DNA of 64,000 nucleotides, from NCBI RefSeq assembly GCF_014337195.1, contig NZ_CP060634.1:2418001-2482000 (forward strand), in the 5' to 3' direction. The position numbers were made by a program, and so were the translations under genes. The notes below the pieces were generated by a model, which saw only the letters and a program-made list of their open reading frames with translations, made no database searches and had not been told where the DNA came from. This DNA comes from Qiania dongpingensis (lineage in GTDB: Bacteria > Bacillota > Clostridia > Lachnospirales > Lachnospiraceae). Below, piece by piece: positions 34,186 to 43,415 of this stretch (the stretch's first letter is position 1; each line of letters opens with the position of its first letter).

Positions 34186-35040
34186 ATGTTTGGACTGGAA
34201 GAGCTCAGGAGGGAATGGAAACATCCTGTGACAGACCGTGCGGCCAATACGGCGGTATGGGACGAGGCGGCTGAGAGTTTTTGCAAACACGCGGTGCCAA
34301 AATGGGAGGACAATCCGTTTCTGCAGGAAATAGAAAAAAAAGTGAAGCTTTATCCGGGAATGAGAGTGCTGGATATTGGATGCGGGACCGGAATTTATTC
34401 CATGGCTATGGCTTCCCGCGCTAAGGAGATAATCGGCGTGGATCTGTCTCCCAAGATGATTGCATATGCGCGGAAAAAAGCGGATGATGCCGGAATAGAG
34501 AATGTGGATTTCCGCTGTATGGACTGGCCGGGCGCCGCTGAAGAGGAAATAGAAAAGCTGGGGAAATTTGATCTGGTATTTGCTCATATGACTCCGGCCG
34601 TTGCGGATGCTGACAGTTTTTTTAAAATGCTGCGGACCGCGTCTGCCCATTGTTTTCTCGTAAAACCGGTCAGAAGAAGTGATTCAGTGCTGGATAAAGT
34701 AAAGCTGGCAGCAGGAGTAGAAAACCGGCCGGACAGTTTTGATAAAGGGATGCTATACGCTTTTGGGATCCTCTGGCAGCGGGGACTTTTGCCGGAGCTG
34801 TCCTACAGAAAAGAAACATGGGAATCAGAGCGAGATCTGGAGGACGCAAAGAAGTGGTATATAAATAAAATACGGACCTACAATCCTCTGGAGTATGAAG
34901 GGGAGGCAAAAATCTGCCGGCTTCTAGAAACACTTCAGGAGAATGGGACAGTAAAAGAAACGGTGAATACGGCTATCAGTACCATGTACTGGAATATGGA
35001 GGAAACGGTAGATGAAAATTACGATTCTGTATTACAGTGA
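34186..35040 (+). CDS. Class I SAM-dependent methyltransferase linked to FmdE/FecCD module
   Basis: A 284-residue methyltransferase with SAM motif I VLDIGCGTGIYSMAM, acidic IIGVDLSPKM and motif II region FDLVFAHMTPAV. The C-terminal half (residues about 165-284) is specific and rich in charged and tryptophan residues, probably the substrate domain. GGAGAGGAGAGAGGGG precedes the ATG. The flavodoxin gene starts 29 bases before its stop, so the two are coupled. It differs in sequence and length from the methyltransferase at 30.9 kb. Substrate unknown; the context points to metal or metallophore handling (inference). Confidence 0.86.
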   Translation: MFGLEELRREWKHPVTDRAANTAVWDEAAESFCKHAVPKWEDNPFLQEIEKKVKLYPGMRVLDIGCGTGIYSMAMASRAKEIIGVDLSPKMIAYARKKADDAGIENVDFRCMDWPGAAEEEIEKLGKFDLVFAHMTPAVADADSFFKMLRTASAHCFLVKPVRRSDSVLDKVKLAAGVENRPDSFDKGMLYAFGILWQRGLLPELSYRKETWESERDLEDAKKWYINKIRTYNPLEYEGEAKICRLLETLQENGTVKETVNTAISTMYWNMEETVDENYDSVLQ

Positions 35041-35515
35041 GACCGGAAACACGGAAAAAATGGCGATGTTTGTAAAAGAGGGAATCCTTTCCCAGGCCCC
35101 CGAGGCGGAAGTGGAACTTATGAATCTTAAGGATGAGGATTCGATGAATGTGGAATTTCTGAACGCCAGTGAGGCCGTCGTATTTGGGACCCCCTGCTAT
35201 GTGGCAAATCTTTGCTGGCAGATGAAGAAATTTTTTGATACTCGCTGGGACTGCAAGCTGGCCGACAAGCTGGCGGCCTGTTTTGCCACGGCCAATTGTA
35301 TGTGGGGAGGGGCGGACATAGCGATTCAGACGGTACTTCAGCATGCCATGACAAGAGGAATGTTTTCCTATGCGTCCGGCGCCGGAAACGGACGGCCTTT
35401 TATTCATCTCGGCCCCATAGCTCTGAGGGATGAGCTGGAGGAAAAGGCAGACTTGTTCCGGATTTTCGGCAGACGGGTGGCGGAGAAAACAGAGAAATAC
35501 TTTGTGAAACATTAG
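35012..35515 (+). CDS. Flavodoxin-family FMN protein
   Basis: A 167-residue flavodoxin-like protein. The FMN phosphate loop is SETGNTEKMA (consensus T/S-x-T-G-N-T), followed by VVFGTPCYVANL, and a later loop with GAGNGRPFIHLG. It should be a cytoplasmic electron carrier or small NAD(P)H-dependent reductase. The start overlaps the methyltransferase gene and the FmdE gene follows after 17 bases. In a metal-uptake unit it could supply electrons to reduce an imported ferric or other metal complex (inference). Confidence 0.86.
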   Translation: MKITILYYSETGNTEKMAMFVKEGILSQAPEAEVELMNLKDEDSMNVEFLNASEAVVFGTPCYVANLCWQMKKFFDTRWDCKLADKLAACFATANCMWGGADIAIQTVLQHAMTRGMFSYASGAGNGRPFIHLGPIALRDELEEKADLFRIFGRRVAEKTEKYFVKH

Positions 35516-35532
35516 AGAAGGAGGATTTAAAA

Positions 35533-36060
35533 ATGGAACAGGATAAGTGGAGAAAATGCGTGGAATTCCACGGACATGAATGCCCCGGGCTGGCAATTGG
35601 ATTTCGTGTCGGTCTCTATGCGCTGGAATGGTTCGGCGGCATTGAGAGGGCGGAGGATGAGGAACTTGTATGCGTAACGGAAAATGACGCCTGCGGCGTG
35701 GATGCGGTACAGGTCCTGACCGGATGTACCATGGGAAAGGGGAATCTCCTGTACCGAGGGACAGGGAAAATGGCTTTTTCATTTTTTCTGAGGAAGACCG
35801 GGAAGGGCGTGAGAGTAGTCCTGAAGCCCGGAAAAAGTGGGACCAGCAGAGAAGAGAGGCAGAGAGAAATTTTGGAGAATCCTTTTGAAGAACTTTTCTG
35901 GGTAAAAGAGCCGGGATTTTCCCTTCCGGATGCCGCAAGGATCTTCGCGGATGAGACCTGTGAAATATGCGGAGAGGCTTCTCCAGATTATAAGATGCAT
36001 CTGCAGGGCGGGAAAAAAGTCTGTGTGGATTGCTTTCAGGATTATTCAAGGGGCTGGTGA
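35533..36060 (+). CDS. FmdE family protein with C-terminal zinc ribbon
   Basis: A 175-residue FmdE-domain protein. The metal-binding entry CVEFHGHECPGLAIGFRVG (C9, H13, H15, C17) and ENDACGVDAVQVLTGCTMGK are the family hallmarks. A zinc-ribbon with C143, C146, C164 and C167 ends the protein. FmdE was named from a molybdenum formylmethanofuran dehydrogenase operon but its biochemical role is not established. AGAAGGAGG precedes the ATG. Its position between a flavodoxin and a FecCD-type importer indicates a metal or metal-cofactor role. Confidence 0.92.
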   Translation: MEQDKWRKCVEFHGHECPGLAIGFRVGLYALEWFGGIERAEDEELVCVTENDACGVDAVQVLTGCTMGKGNLLYRGTGKMAFSFFLRKTGKGVRVVLKPGKSGTSREERQREILENPFEELFWVKEPGFSLPDAARIFADETCEICGEASPDYKMHLQGGKKVCVDCFQDYSRGW

Positions 36061-36065
36061 TCAGT

Positions 36066-37157
36066 ATGTCCGGCAGAGAAGAAACGATTCGAGAACAGAA
36101 AGAACAAATCAGCGGATATCATCGCCATATTCGGAGGAAATGGATCATACTGGCGGCGCTCTCCGTTGTTACACTGCTTTTAATGGTGGTCTGCGTGAAC
36201 GCGGGGGCCGCTGATATGAAATTGGGGCAGGTCTTCCGTGCGATTTTGGGGCGGGGAGAAGAAAAAGACTGGATCGTTGTCTGGCGTATCCGTATGCCTC
36301 GGGTAATAGCCGCGGTGGTGGCGGGATCCGGACTATCCATTGCAGGCTGTGTAATGCAGAACGCTCTGAAGAATCCGCTGGCTTCTCCTTCCACTCTGGG
36401 AATCAGCAATGCGGCGACTTTCGGGGCGAATCTTGCAATCATAGGATTGAATGCCGGGACGGTCATGCATACGGCGGGAGATGAGGTGGTGATCAATAAT
36501 CCTTATCTGGTCACCATCTGTGCATTTGTATGCTCTATGGCTGCCGCTCTGGCCATCCTCGGCCTGGCCCGGACGAGAGGGTTTGTGCCGGAGTCTATCG
36601 TTCTGGCCGGTGTGGCGCTTGGAGCCATGTTTACGGCTGGGACCACGATTCTGCAGTATTTTGGCACGGATATTAAAGTGGCGGCGGCTGTGTTCTGGAC
36701 TTTTGGAGACCTCGGACGGGCTTCCTGGAAAGAAGTCGCCATATTGGCGGTGATCGTCGGATGTTCAGTCGTCTATTTCTTTTTCAAGAGGTGGGACTAC
36801 AACGCGCTGGCAAATGGAGAAGAAACGGCTAAAAGCCTGGGAGTGAATACGGAACGAACCAGGTTCTGGGGACTGCTGGCCGCATCTTTGATCACAGCTG
36901 TGGCAGTTTCTTTTCTTGGAATGATAGGATACATCGGGTTGGTCGGCCCGCAGATCATGAGGAGGATCCTGGGGGCCGATCACCGGTTCCTGATTCCGGC
37001 GTCTGCATTGGCCGGCGCAATCATTCTGCTTGCGGCCGATACGCTGGCCAGGACGGTTATTTCACCGGTGGTTCTGCCGGTGGGAGCGCTGACATCTCTT
37101 CTCGGAGGGCCGATGTTCCTGTATCTGCTGCTAAAAGGGAGGAAACGTTCAGTATGA
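36066..37157 (+). CDS. FecCD/BtuC-like metal-chelate ABC transporter permease
   Basis: A 363-residue permease with about ten helices. After a charged 20-residue N-terminus come VWRIRMPRVIAAVVAGSGLS and GCVMQNALKNPLASPSTLGI, both hallmark FecCD motifs, and later GMIGYIGLVGPQIMRRILG. Such permeases import ferric siderophores, haem, cobalamin or related chelates. The ATG at 36066 follows AAGGGG; the frame continues upstream into the FmdE gene without a site. Its stop overlaps the ATPase start (ATGA). Confidence 0.93.
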   Translation: MSGREETIREQKEQISGYHRHIRRKWIILAALSVVTLLLMVVCVNAGAADMKLGQVFRAILGRGEEKDWIVVWRIRMPRVIAAVVAGSGLSIAGCVMQNALKNPLASPSTLGISNAATFGANLAIIGLNAGTVMHTAGDEVVINNPYLVTICAFVCSMAAALAILGLARTRGFVPESIVLAGVALGAMFTAGTTILQYFGTDIKVAAAVFWTFGDLGRASWKEVAILAVIVGCSVVYFFFKRWDYNALANGEETAKSLGVNTERTRFWGLLAASLITAVAVSFLGMIGYIGLVGPQIMRRILGADHRFLIPASALAGAIILLAADTLARTVISPVVLPVGALTSLLGGPMFLYLLLKGRKRSV

Positions 37158-37906
37158 ATTTGACAGTAAACGGGCTTTCTTTCCACTATCCGGGAAATGA
37201 GGTCCTGAAAGATGTGACATTTTCCGTAGAGAAGGGTGACCGGGTGGCCATACTGGGAACAAATGGCGTAGGAAAATCAACACTTTTAAAATGTCTGAAC
37301 AGGATATTGAAAAGGGACGGAGGAAGTGTGCTGGTGGATGGCGCGGATGTAAATGCCATGTCCCGGGAAAGATTGGCCAGGAAGATAGGATATGTTTCCC
37401 AGAGCTGCCGCTTCTCAGAGACGACGGTTTATGACGCGGTTTTACTTGGAAGAAAACCCTATATTAAATGGGAAGTATCAGAAAAGGATCTGCTCATGGT
37501 TCAGAATATCTTAAAGCAGCTGTCCATGGAAGCATATGCCCTGCGCCCGGTCACAGAGCTTTCCGGCGGGGAGATGCAGAAAGTTTCCATAGCCAGGGCC
37601 CTGGCGCAGGAGCCGCAGGTACTTTTGTTTGATGAACCGACCAGCAGTCTGGATTTGAAGAACCAGATTGAAGTGATTAACCTGATACAGAAGATAGTAA
37701 AAGAAAAGCATATTTCTGCGGTGGCGACAATGCACGATCTGAACCTTGCAGCCAGATTTGCCAATAAATTTTTGATGGTTGCCGACGGAAGGATATATGC
37801 TTCAGGAGGGCCTGAGATTCTGACAGAGGAGAATATCCATGCGGTCTACGGAGTCCGGACATCGGTGGAGATGAGAAACGGTATGCCATTGATCATACCC
37901 TTATGA
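37154..37906 (+). CDS. FepC/BtuD-like ABC transporter ATPase
   Basis: A 250-residue ABC ATPase for the FecCD-type permease. Walker A is GTNGVGKSTLLK, the signature is LSGGEMQKVSIARAL, Walker B is LLFDEPTSSLDL and the switch region is ATMHDLNLAARF, the typical FepC/BtuD order. It overlaps the permease gene by four bases and precedes the binding-protein gene by 28 bases. Confidence 0.94.
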   Translation: MNLTVNGLSFHYPGNEVLKDVTFSVEKGDRVAILGTNGVGKSTLLKCLNRILKRDGGSVLVDGADVNAMSRERLARKIGYVSQSCRFSETTVYDAVLLGRKPYIKWEVSEKDLLMVQNILKQLSMEAYALRPVTELSGGEMQKVSIARALAQEPQVLLFDEPTSSLDLKNQIEVINLIQKIVKEKHISAVATMHDLNLAARFANKFLMVADGRIYASGGPEILTEENIHAVYGVRTSVEMRNGMPLIIPL

Positions 37907-37934
37907 CATGAGACAATACGATTGGAGGAAAAGA

Positions 37935-39137
37935 ATGAAAAGGAAAATTGGAAGTATCGCAGTTGCCGTAATTATGGCGGCGGCCCTGTTGGCGGGCTGC
38001 GGAAACAAGAGTACGGGAGCTGCAAACGAGACGGACACGACGGCATCAGAAAAAACGGACGGATTGAAAGAAGAAAAAAAAGAAGATGAGACTAAGAAAG
38101 CAGAACAGAAAACAGAGAGTTCTGAGGAAGCGAAGGAAATGACGGTCACGGATATGGCAGGACGGGTGGTGACGATTCCTGCGGGCGCCGAGAAATTTGC
38201 GGCGATTGGACCTGGCTGCCTGCGGCTGTACTGCTATGTTGCCGATACCTCGGCTCTGGTGGGCGCGGAGCAGATTGAGATTGACGATGCGACGGGACGC
38301 TCATATGTCATGGCTGATAAAGACATTCAGAAGCTTTCCAGCATTGGAGCCGGCGGTCCTACGAACGCACCGGATCCGGAGAAGCTTTTAACGGCGGACC
38401 CAGATGTAATTTTTACCTGCTATAATTCAGATGTAGCGGCCATAGACGACCTGCAGGAAAAGACCGGTATCCCGGTAGTATCCCTGAGCTATGGGGAAGT
38501 ATCGGTATTTGATCCGGCTGTGGATGAATCCTTGACGCTGGTCGGAAAGATAACCGGTCATGAGAAAAGAGCGGAGGAGATCATCCGCTATATCGCGGAC
38601 GCTAAAGCAGACTTAAATGAACGGACGAAGGACATTCCGGAGGAGGACAGGCCGGTCGTATATCTGGCGGGCCAGTCCATGAGAGGTTCCCATGGGATTG
38701 AAAGTACTTCCGGAAACTACGCCCTTTTTGATGCAGTCAATGCCAGAAATGTGGTGAGTGAGGCCGGCATCCATGAATATGTGATGTTAGATAAGGAGAA
38801 GATTCTGGAAATGGATCCGGAAATCATTATAGTAGAAGCGGGTGGGCTTCCTCTGATTCTGGAAGATTACGAATCGGATCCCAGTTTCTATGAAGGCCTT
38901 CAGGCAGTGAAAAACAACAGGCTGTATTTGCAGCTTCCTTACAATTACTACAGCTGTAACATTGATGTAGCCATCGCTGATGCTTATTATTTCGGAACGC
39001 TGTTTTATCCGGAGGAATTCCAGGATATCGATCCGGCGAAGAAGTTTGATGAGATCACGACGGAAATGGTGGGGGCTCCATTGTATGCGGAGTATTCGGA
39101 AGCCTATGGGACCTTTGGTACCGTGACTCTAAAATAA
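37935..39137 (+). CDS. Metal-chelate ABC transporter substrate-binding lipoprotein
   Basis: A 400-residue class III binding lipoprotein. The signal peptide ends at LLAGC with lipidated C22, followed by a long Thr/Glu/Lys-rich linker (residues about 25-70). The binding fold begins at VTDMAGRVVTIP and includes DPEKLLTADPDVIFTCYNSD and MDPEIIIVEAGGLPLI. The family takes ferric siderophores, haem, cobalamin and other metal complexes; the ligand here is not readable. GGAGGAAAAGA precedes the ATG at 37935 (ATG 37908 is an alternative without a site). The third repeat element follows the stop. Confidence 0.92.
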   Translation: MKRKIGSIAVAVIMAAALLAGCGNKSTGAANETDTTASEKTDGLKEEKKEDETKKAEQKTESSEEAKEMTVTDMAGRVVTIPAGAEKFAAIGPGCLRLYCYVADTSALVGAEQIEIDDATGRSYVMADKDIQKLSSIGAGGPTNAPDPEKLLTADPDVIFTCYNSDVAAIDDLQEKTGIPVVSLSYGEVSVFDPAVDESLTLVGKITGHEKRAEEIIRYIADAKADLNERTKDIPEEDRPVVYLAGQSMRGSHGIESTSGNYALFDAVNARNVVSEAGIHEYVMLDKEKILEMDPEIIIVEAGGLPLILEDYESDPSFYEGLQAVKNNRLYLQLPYNYYSCNIDVAIADAYYFGTLFYPEEFQDIDPAKKFDEITTEMVGAPLYAEYSEAYGTFGTVTLK

Positions 39138-39151
39138 ACGGCTGTAATGCG

Positions 39152-39255
39152 TCGTATCCCGGGCATAGGGATGGAAAAGAAAAAAGACACTTCCGGAATC
39201 CCCATGAATTAAGGAAAAAAATAATATCGAAAAACAACCGTGGGGGCGGCTTGCG
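39152..39255 (+). repeat. 3'-UTR repeat element, copy 3
   Basis: It starts about 14 bases after the binding-lipoprotein stop. The 5' box is TATCCCGGGCATAGGGATGG and the 3' box AACCGTGGGGGCGGCTTGCG is identical over 20 bases to copy 1. The middle differs and has no obvious terminator. ATCCC and GGGAT flanking GGGCATA could form a small hairpin. Confidence 0.72.
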
Positions 39256-39493
39256 CGGCTGGCTGAGTGCTGATAAGATAATGGCAGAAACAAAAGCCCA
39301 TTATTATACCTCAAATAAATACTCTATCAAAAAAGAAAGAACCGGCGGAAGCCGGTTTTTTCTTTTTAATATCAGGATTCTTTCTTGTTTTAACAGCGAG
39401 CCCGGAATCACGAATGCAGGAAGCTTTCTATATCGTGGGGACTGTGATAAAATGAAAAAAACGGCGCGGGGCAGAAAAAGGGAGTGTGTAGTT
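39256..39493 (+). other. Intergenic region before the PH-domain gene
   Basis: It contains the terminator at 39340-39363 and otherwise nothing recognised. TGTGATAAAAT at about 39442 could be an extended -10 element for the next gene, but no -35 was found. Confidence 0.35.
39340..39363 (+). terminator. Rho-independent terminator
   Basis: AACCGGC and GCCGGTT form a perfect 7-bp stem with a GGAA tetraloop, followed by TTTT. It lies 200 bases after the binding-lipoprotein gene and is the most convincing end of the second import operon. Confidence 0.85.
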
Positions 39494-39901
39494 ATGAGGT
39501 ATAAAGGGAAGAAAGCCATATGGTATTATGCGATTGTGATCTTCGCGAATGCCGGCATCATATGGCAGCTTGCCGGCAGCCGGAAAATCTCGGAAGCGGC
39601 GCCTCTTGTTCTGGCGCTCATCGTTTCGGATCTCATTTTTATTCCCTCCTTAGTCCGAAACTATGTGGTGTTTCAGGAAGACGCGCTGCGCGTGGCCTTT
39701 GGCTTCCTAAATGAGAAAATTTATTATAAAGATATCGTCCGGGTGTGGAAGACTCATAATCCGCTGGCATCGTATGCCGCTTCTCTGGACAGGATTGCCA
39801 TAAAGACCAGGGGATCTGAGTTTATGATATCCGTACTGGACAAAGAGAAGTTTCTGGCGGAGATCAAGGCCAGAGCCGGGCTCGTCACAAACCGGGGCTG
39901 A
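39494..39901 (+). CDS. Small membrane protein with PH-like (SunI/YnzG-type) domain
   Basis: A 135-residue protein. Two hydrophobic helices (AIWYYAIVIFANAGIIWQLA and APLVLALIVSDLIFIPSLV) are followed by a cytoplasmic beta-rich domain (VVFQEDALRVAFGFLNEKI, then IYYKDIVRVWKT) resembling the bacterial PH domains of SunI-type proteins. Function unknown. The ATG at 39494 follows AAAGGGAG; the frame runs far upstream through non-coding repeat sequence, which I reject as coding. Confidence 0.75.
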   Translation: MRYKGKKAIWYYAIVIFANAGIIWQLAGSRKISEAAPLVLALIVSDLIFIPSLVRNYVVFQEDALRVAFGFLNEKIYYKDIVRVWKTHNPLASYAASLDRIAIKTRGSEFMISVLDKEKFLAEIKARAGLVTNRG

Positions 39902-39928
39902 AACGGAGGCGGAAATGAAGAGAGCCGC

Positions 39929-39957
39929 TTGCAATGCGCCGAATGATTCTGTATAAT
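39929..39957 (+). promoter_or_regulatory. Sigma-A promoter for the DUF1846 gene
   Basis: TTGCAA (39929-39934) and TATAAT (39952-39957) are 17 bases apart and about 60 bases before the GTG start. Confidence 0.75.
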
Positions 39958-40016
39958 AGGAACGTATTACACAGGATGCCCTTTGTACATTGACGCTATT
40001 ATTGGGGGATACAAAA

Positions 40017-41501
40017 GTGAGAAAAACGGGATTTGACAACGAAAAATACCTGCAGATGCAGTCAGAGCATATCAGAGAGCGGATCTCTCAGTTCGGAGGG
40101 AAGCTTTATCTGGAGTTCGGAGGAAAGCTGTTTGACGATTATCATGCCTCCCGGGTGCTTCCGGGATTTCAGCCGGACAGCAAGCTTCGGATGCTCCTTC
40201 AGATCAAGGAGCAGGTGGAGATCGTCATAGCCATAGGAGCGGCTGACATTGAAAAGAACAAGGTTCGGGGAGACTTGGGCATCACCTATGATTCCGATGT
40301 GCTACGGTTGATTGATGAATTCCGGGGAATCGGCCTCTATGTGGGAAGTGTGGTGCTGACCAGATACCAGGGGCAGCCGGCGGCCGAGGCATTCCAGAAG
40401 CGGCTGGAATCCCTGGGGGTGCGTGTATACAGGCATTATCCGATTGAAGGATATCCTTCTGATCTGACCAGGATCGTCAGCGATGATGGCTATGGAAGAA
40501 ATGAATATATAGAGACCACCAGGGAACTGGTGGTGGTGACGGCCCCGGGGCCGGGAAGCGGAAAGATGGCCACCTGCCTTTCTCAGCTGTATCATGAACA
40601 TAAGAGGGGAATTCAGGCAGGCTATGCGAAGTTTGAAACCTTTCCCATCTGGAACCTGCCTCTCAAGCATCCGGTAAATTTGGCCTATGAGGCGGCTACG
40701 GCGGACCTGGACGATATCAACATGATCGATCCGTTCCATCTGGAGGCATATGGAGAGACCACGGTCAACTACAACCGGGATGTGGAGATATTTCCGGTGC
40801 TGACTGCGATGCTGGAAAAGATTGTGGGGAAATGCCCGTATAAGTCCCCGACGGATATGGGTGTCAATATGGCCGGCAATTGTATCTTTGATGACGAGGC
40901 GGTCAGGGAAGCGTCCTGCCAGGAGATTATCCGCCGGTATTATACTGCGCTCTGCGGACAGCGAAAGGGAGTCACAGAGGATAATGTGGTCTATAAGCTG
41001 GAGCTTTTGATGAAGAAAGCGGGGGTCACACCGGAAGACAGGGCTGTGGTGAAGCCGGCTCTGGCAAAAGCGGATGCTACCGGGGAACCGGCCGCCGCGA
41101 TGGAGCTGCCGGACGGTACCATCCTCACGGGCAGGACATCGGAGCTTTTGGGACCTTCTTCGGCGCTTCTTCTGAACGCGCTGAAAACACTGGGGGGGAT
41201 TGAGGACAGTGTCCATTTGATCTCGCCGACCATCATCGAGCCAATCCAGAAGCTGAAGGTAGGATATCTCGGGAATAAGAACCCCAGGCTCCATACGGAT
41301 GAGGTGCTCATCGCGCTGTCCATCTGTGCGGCGTCTGACGGAGAAGCCCAGAAAGCCATGGAGCAGCTGTCCGGACTCCGAGGCTGTGAGGCCCATTCTA
41401 CAGTGATCCTTTCCCATGTGGATGAGAAGGTGTTCCGCAGGCTGGGAGTGAACATCACATATGAACCGAAGTATCAGACTTCGAAGCTGTACCACGTATG
41501 A
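40017..41501 (+). CDS. DUF1846 domain-containing protein
   Basis: A 494-residue cytoplasmic protein of the DUF1846 family, common in Firmicutes, with N-terminus [20 protein letters not shown] and core [20 protein letters not shown], a P-loop-like segment, consistent with ATP or nucleotide binding. The reaction is not established. Full family length is reached from GTG 40017 behind GGGGGAT, and a consensus-like promoter lies upstream, so it is probably a single-gene unit ended by the shared terminator at 41519. Confidence 0.9.
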   Translation: MRKTGFDNEKYLQMQSEHIRERISQFGGKLYLEFGGKLFDDYHASRVLPGFQPDSKLRMLLQIKEQVEIVIAIGAADIEKNKVRGDLGITYDSDVLRLIDEFRGIGLYVGSVVLTRYQGQPAAEAFQKRLESLGVRVYRHYPIEGYPSDLTRIVSDDGYGRNEYIETTRELVVVTAPGPGSGKMATCLSQLYHEHKRGIQAGYAKFETFPIWNLPLKHPVNLAYEAATADLDDINMIDPFHLEAYGETTVNYNRDVEIFPVLTAMLEKIVGKCPYKSPTDMGVNMAGNCIFDDEAVREASCQEIIRRYYTALCGQRKGVTEDNVVYKLELLMKKAGVTPEDRAVVKPALAKADATGEPAAAMELPDGTILTGRTSELLGPSSALLLNALKTLGGIEDSVHLISPTIIEPIQKLKVGYLGNKNPRLHTDEVLIALSICAASDGEAQKAMEQLSGLRGCEAHSTVILSHVDEKVFRRLGVNITYEPKYQTSKLYHV

Positions 41502-41518
41502 TCGTAATGATAAATAGA

Positions 41519-41548
41519 GGACCATGCACATCCGTGCATGGTCCTTTT
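41519..41548 (+). terminator. Rho-independent terminator between DUF1846 and pyrG
   Basis: A perfect 11-bp stem (GGACCATGCAC with GTGCATGGTCC) with a 4-base loop and TTTT on the plus strand. Both convergent genes could use it; the T-run on the minus strand is poorer. Confidence 0.9.
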
Positions 41549-41563
41549 AATAATAGGAAGCTT

Positions 41564-43174
41564 TTATTTTCCTTCCTGATGTTCAAGGGCAGCGCCGACA
41601 AAGCCGCGGAATAGAGGATGGGGCCGGTTGGGCCGGGATTTCAGTTCCGGGTGGGCCTGGGTCGCCAGGAACCAGGGGTGAGATTTCAGCTCGATCATCT
41701 CCACAATGCGTCCGTCGGGAGAAATGCCAGAGAGCGTCAAACCGTTTTCCTCCATGACCTTTCGAAAATCGTTGTTGACCTCATAGCGGTGCCTGTGTCG
41801 TTCGTGAATGATCTCCTGACCGTAAAGCTCATAGGCTTTTGTGGATTTGTCCAGGACACAGGGATAAGATCCAAGTCTCAGCGTGCCGCCGATGTCTTCA
41901 ATCCCGTTCTGGTCGGGCATCAGATGGATGACTGGATGGGTGGTCTGGGAATCCAGCTCCACACTGTGTGCATCCCCGTATCCGATCACATTGCGGGCGT
42001 ATTCCACGATGGCCAGCTGCATACCGAGACAGAGACCGAGGAATGGGACGCCGTTCTCACGGGCATACTTGATGGCGGAGATTTTGCCGTCGATGCCCCG
42101 GTTTCCGAAGCCCCCTGGCACCAGGATACCCGCCGCGTCTCCAAGAATCTCGTCTGCATTTTCGTCGGTTACAGTTTCAGAGTCGACCCATTTGATCGTG
42201 ACGTCGGCGTGATTGGCCACACCGCTGTGGCGGAGGGCCTCGACTACGCTGATATAGGCGTCATGGAGCTGGATATATTTTCCCACCAGTGCGACAGTGA
42301 CTTTTTTCCTGGGCTGTTTCCAGGCCTCGATCATCGCCGCCCATTCCTCCAGATCTGGTTTGGGACAGCTGAGTCTCAGGCATTGGCAGGCGACCTCAGC
42401 CAGATGCTCCTTTTCCATGGCGAGCGGGGCCTCATATAAGATGTCCACGTCCAGGTTCTGCAGAACATGGCTGGCAGGAACATTACAGAATAGGGCGATC
42501 TTAGAGCGGATCTGATCGTCAAGAGGATATTCGGAGCGGCATACGATGATATCCGGCTGGATTCCGATGCCCTGCAGCTCCTTTACGCTGGCCTGGGTGG
42601 GCTTGGTCTTCAGTTCTCCGGAAGCTTTCAGATAAGGGATCAGAGTCACATGGATCAGAATGGCATTTTCATGGCCGACATCGTGCTGGAACTGGCGGAT
42701 GGCTTCCAGAAACGGCTGGCTTTCGATGTCGCCTACGGTGCCGCCCACTTCGATGATGGCGATTTCCGTTTCTTTGGTGGATTGATTTCGATGAAAACGG
42801 TCTTTGATCTCGTTGGTGATATGAGGGATGACCTGCACGGTCCCTCCGCCGAAATCTCCCCGTCTTTCTTTCGATAAAACAGACCAGTAAATCTTACCTG
42901 CGGTTACGTTGGAATTTTTAGTGAGACTTTCATCAATGAATCTTTCGTAGTGACCGAGATCCAGGTCCGTCTCGGCTCCGTCGTCGGTGACGAAGACCTC
43001 TCCGTGCTGGATGGGATTCATGGTACCCGGGTCGATGTTGATGTAGGGGTCAAATTTCTGCATGGTGACGGTGTAGCCTCTGGATTTCAGCAGGCGTCCA
43101 AGGGATGCCGCCGTAATCCCCTTTCCGAGGCCGGATACCACGCCGCCGGTAACGAACACGTATTTTACGGGCAT
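41564..43174 (-). CDS. pyrG: CTP synthase
   Basis: A 536-residue CTP synthase, which makes CTP from UTP, ATP and glutamine. The N-terminal synthetase domain starts [20 protein letters not shown] with the ATP loop, followed by [15 protein letters not shown]. The C-terminal class I amidotransferase domain has the nucleophile in [17 protein letters not shown] and the later histidine and glutamate. Length is normal. The minus-strand ATG at 43174 follows AAAGGAGG. It is divergent from ftsH with a 241-bp shared region. Confidence 0.97.
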   Translation of the reverse strand: MPVKYVFVTGGVVSGLGKGITAASLGRLLKSRGYTVTMQKFDPYINIDPGTMNPIQHGEVFVTDDGAETDLDLGHYERFIDESLTKNSNVTAGKIYWSVLSKERRGDFGGGTVQVIPHITNEIKDRFHRNQSTKETEIAIIEVGGTVGDIESQPFLEAIRQFQHDVGHENAILIHVTLIPYLKASGELKTKPTQASVKELQGIGIQPDIIVCRSEYPLDDQIRSKIALFCNVPASHVLQNLDVDILYEAPLAMEKEHLAEVACQCLRLSCPKPDLEEWAAMIEAWKQPRKKVTVALVGKYIQLHDAYISVVEALRHSGVANHADVTIKWVDSETVTDENADEILGDAAGILVPGGFGNRGIDGKISAIKYARENGVPFLGLCLGMQLAIVEYARNVIGYGDAHSVELDSQTTHPVIHLMPDQNGIEDIGGTLRLGSYPCVLDKSTKAYELYGQEIIHERHRHRYEVNNDFRKVMEENGLTLSGISPDGRIVEMIELKSHPWFLATQAHPELKSRPNRPHPLFRGFVGAALEHQEGK

Positions 43175-43315
43175 GTTTTGTCCTCCTTTTGAGTAAGAGA
43201 TTATGTCAAAAATAACTTATATAGTATACAACCGGGAAAAAAATAATGCTAGGACTTTTTGCGGAAAATTTTATAAATCCTTAAGAAATGTGAACAATAT
43301 TTCATGATGGATGTA

Positions 43316-43343
43316 TTGATTTATTATGGAAATGCTTTATAAT
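43316..43343 (+). promoter_or_regulatory. Sigma-A promoter for ftsH
   Basis: TTGATT (43316-43321) and TATAAT (43338-43343) are 16 bases apart, about 70 bases before the ftsH start. Confidence 0.75.
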
Positions 43344-43415
43344 AGTAAAGACAGCTTCGGTGGACAGAAAAACAGCTTAACTGCCGATATAGGAGCATAA
43401 AGGAGATAATAATAT

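Noticed and set aside
39251-39493. Extending the PH-domain protein upstream to 39251
   Set aside because: The extra residues come from repeat and terminator sequence; the start at 39494 has its own ribosome site.
41618-42439. A 273-codon plus-strand frame opposite pyrG
   Set aside because: Antisense shadow of a conserved CTP synthase; no family motif.
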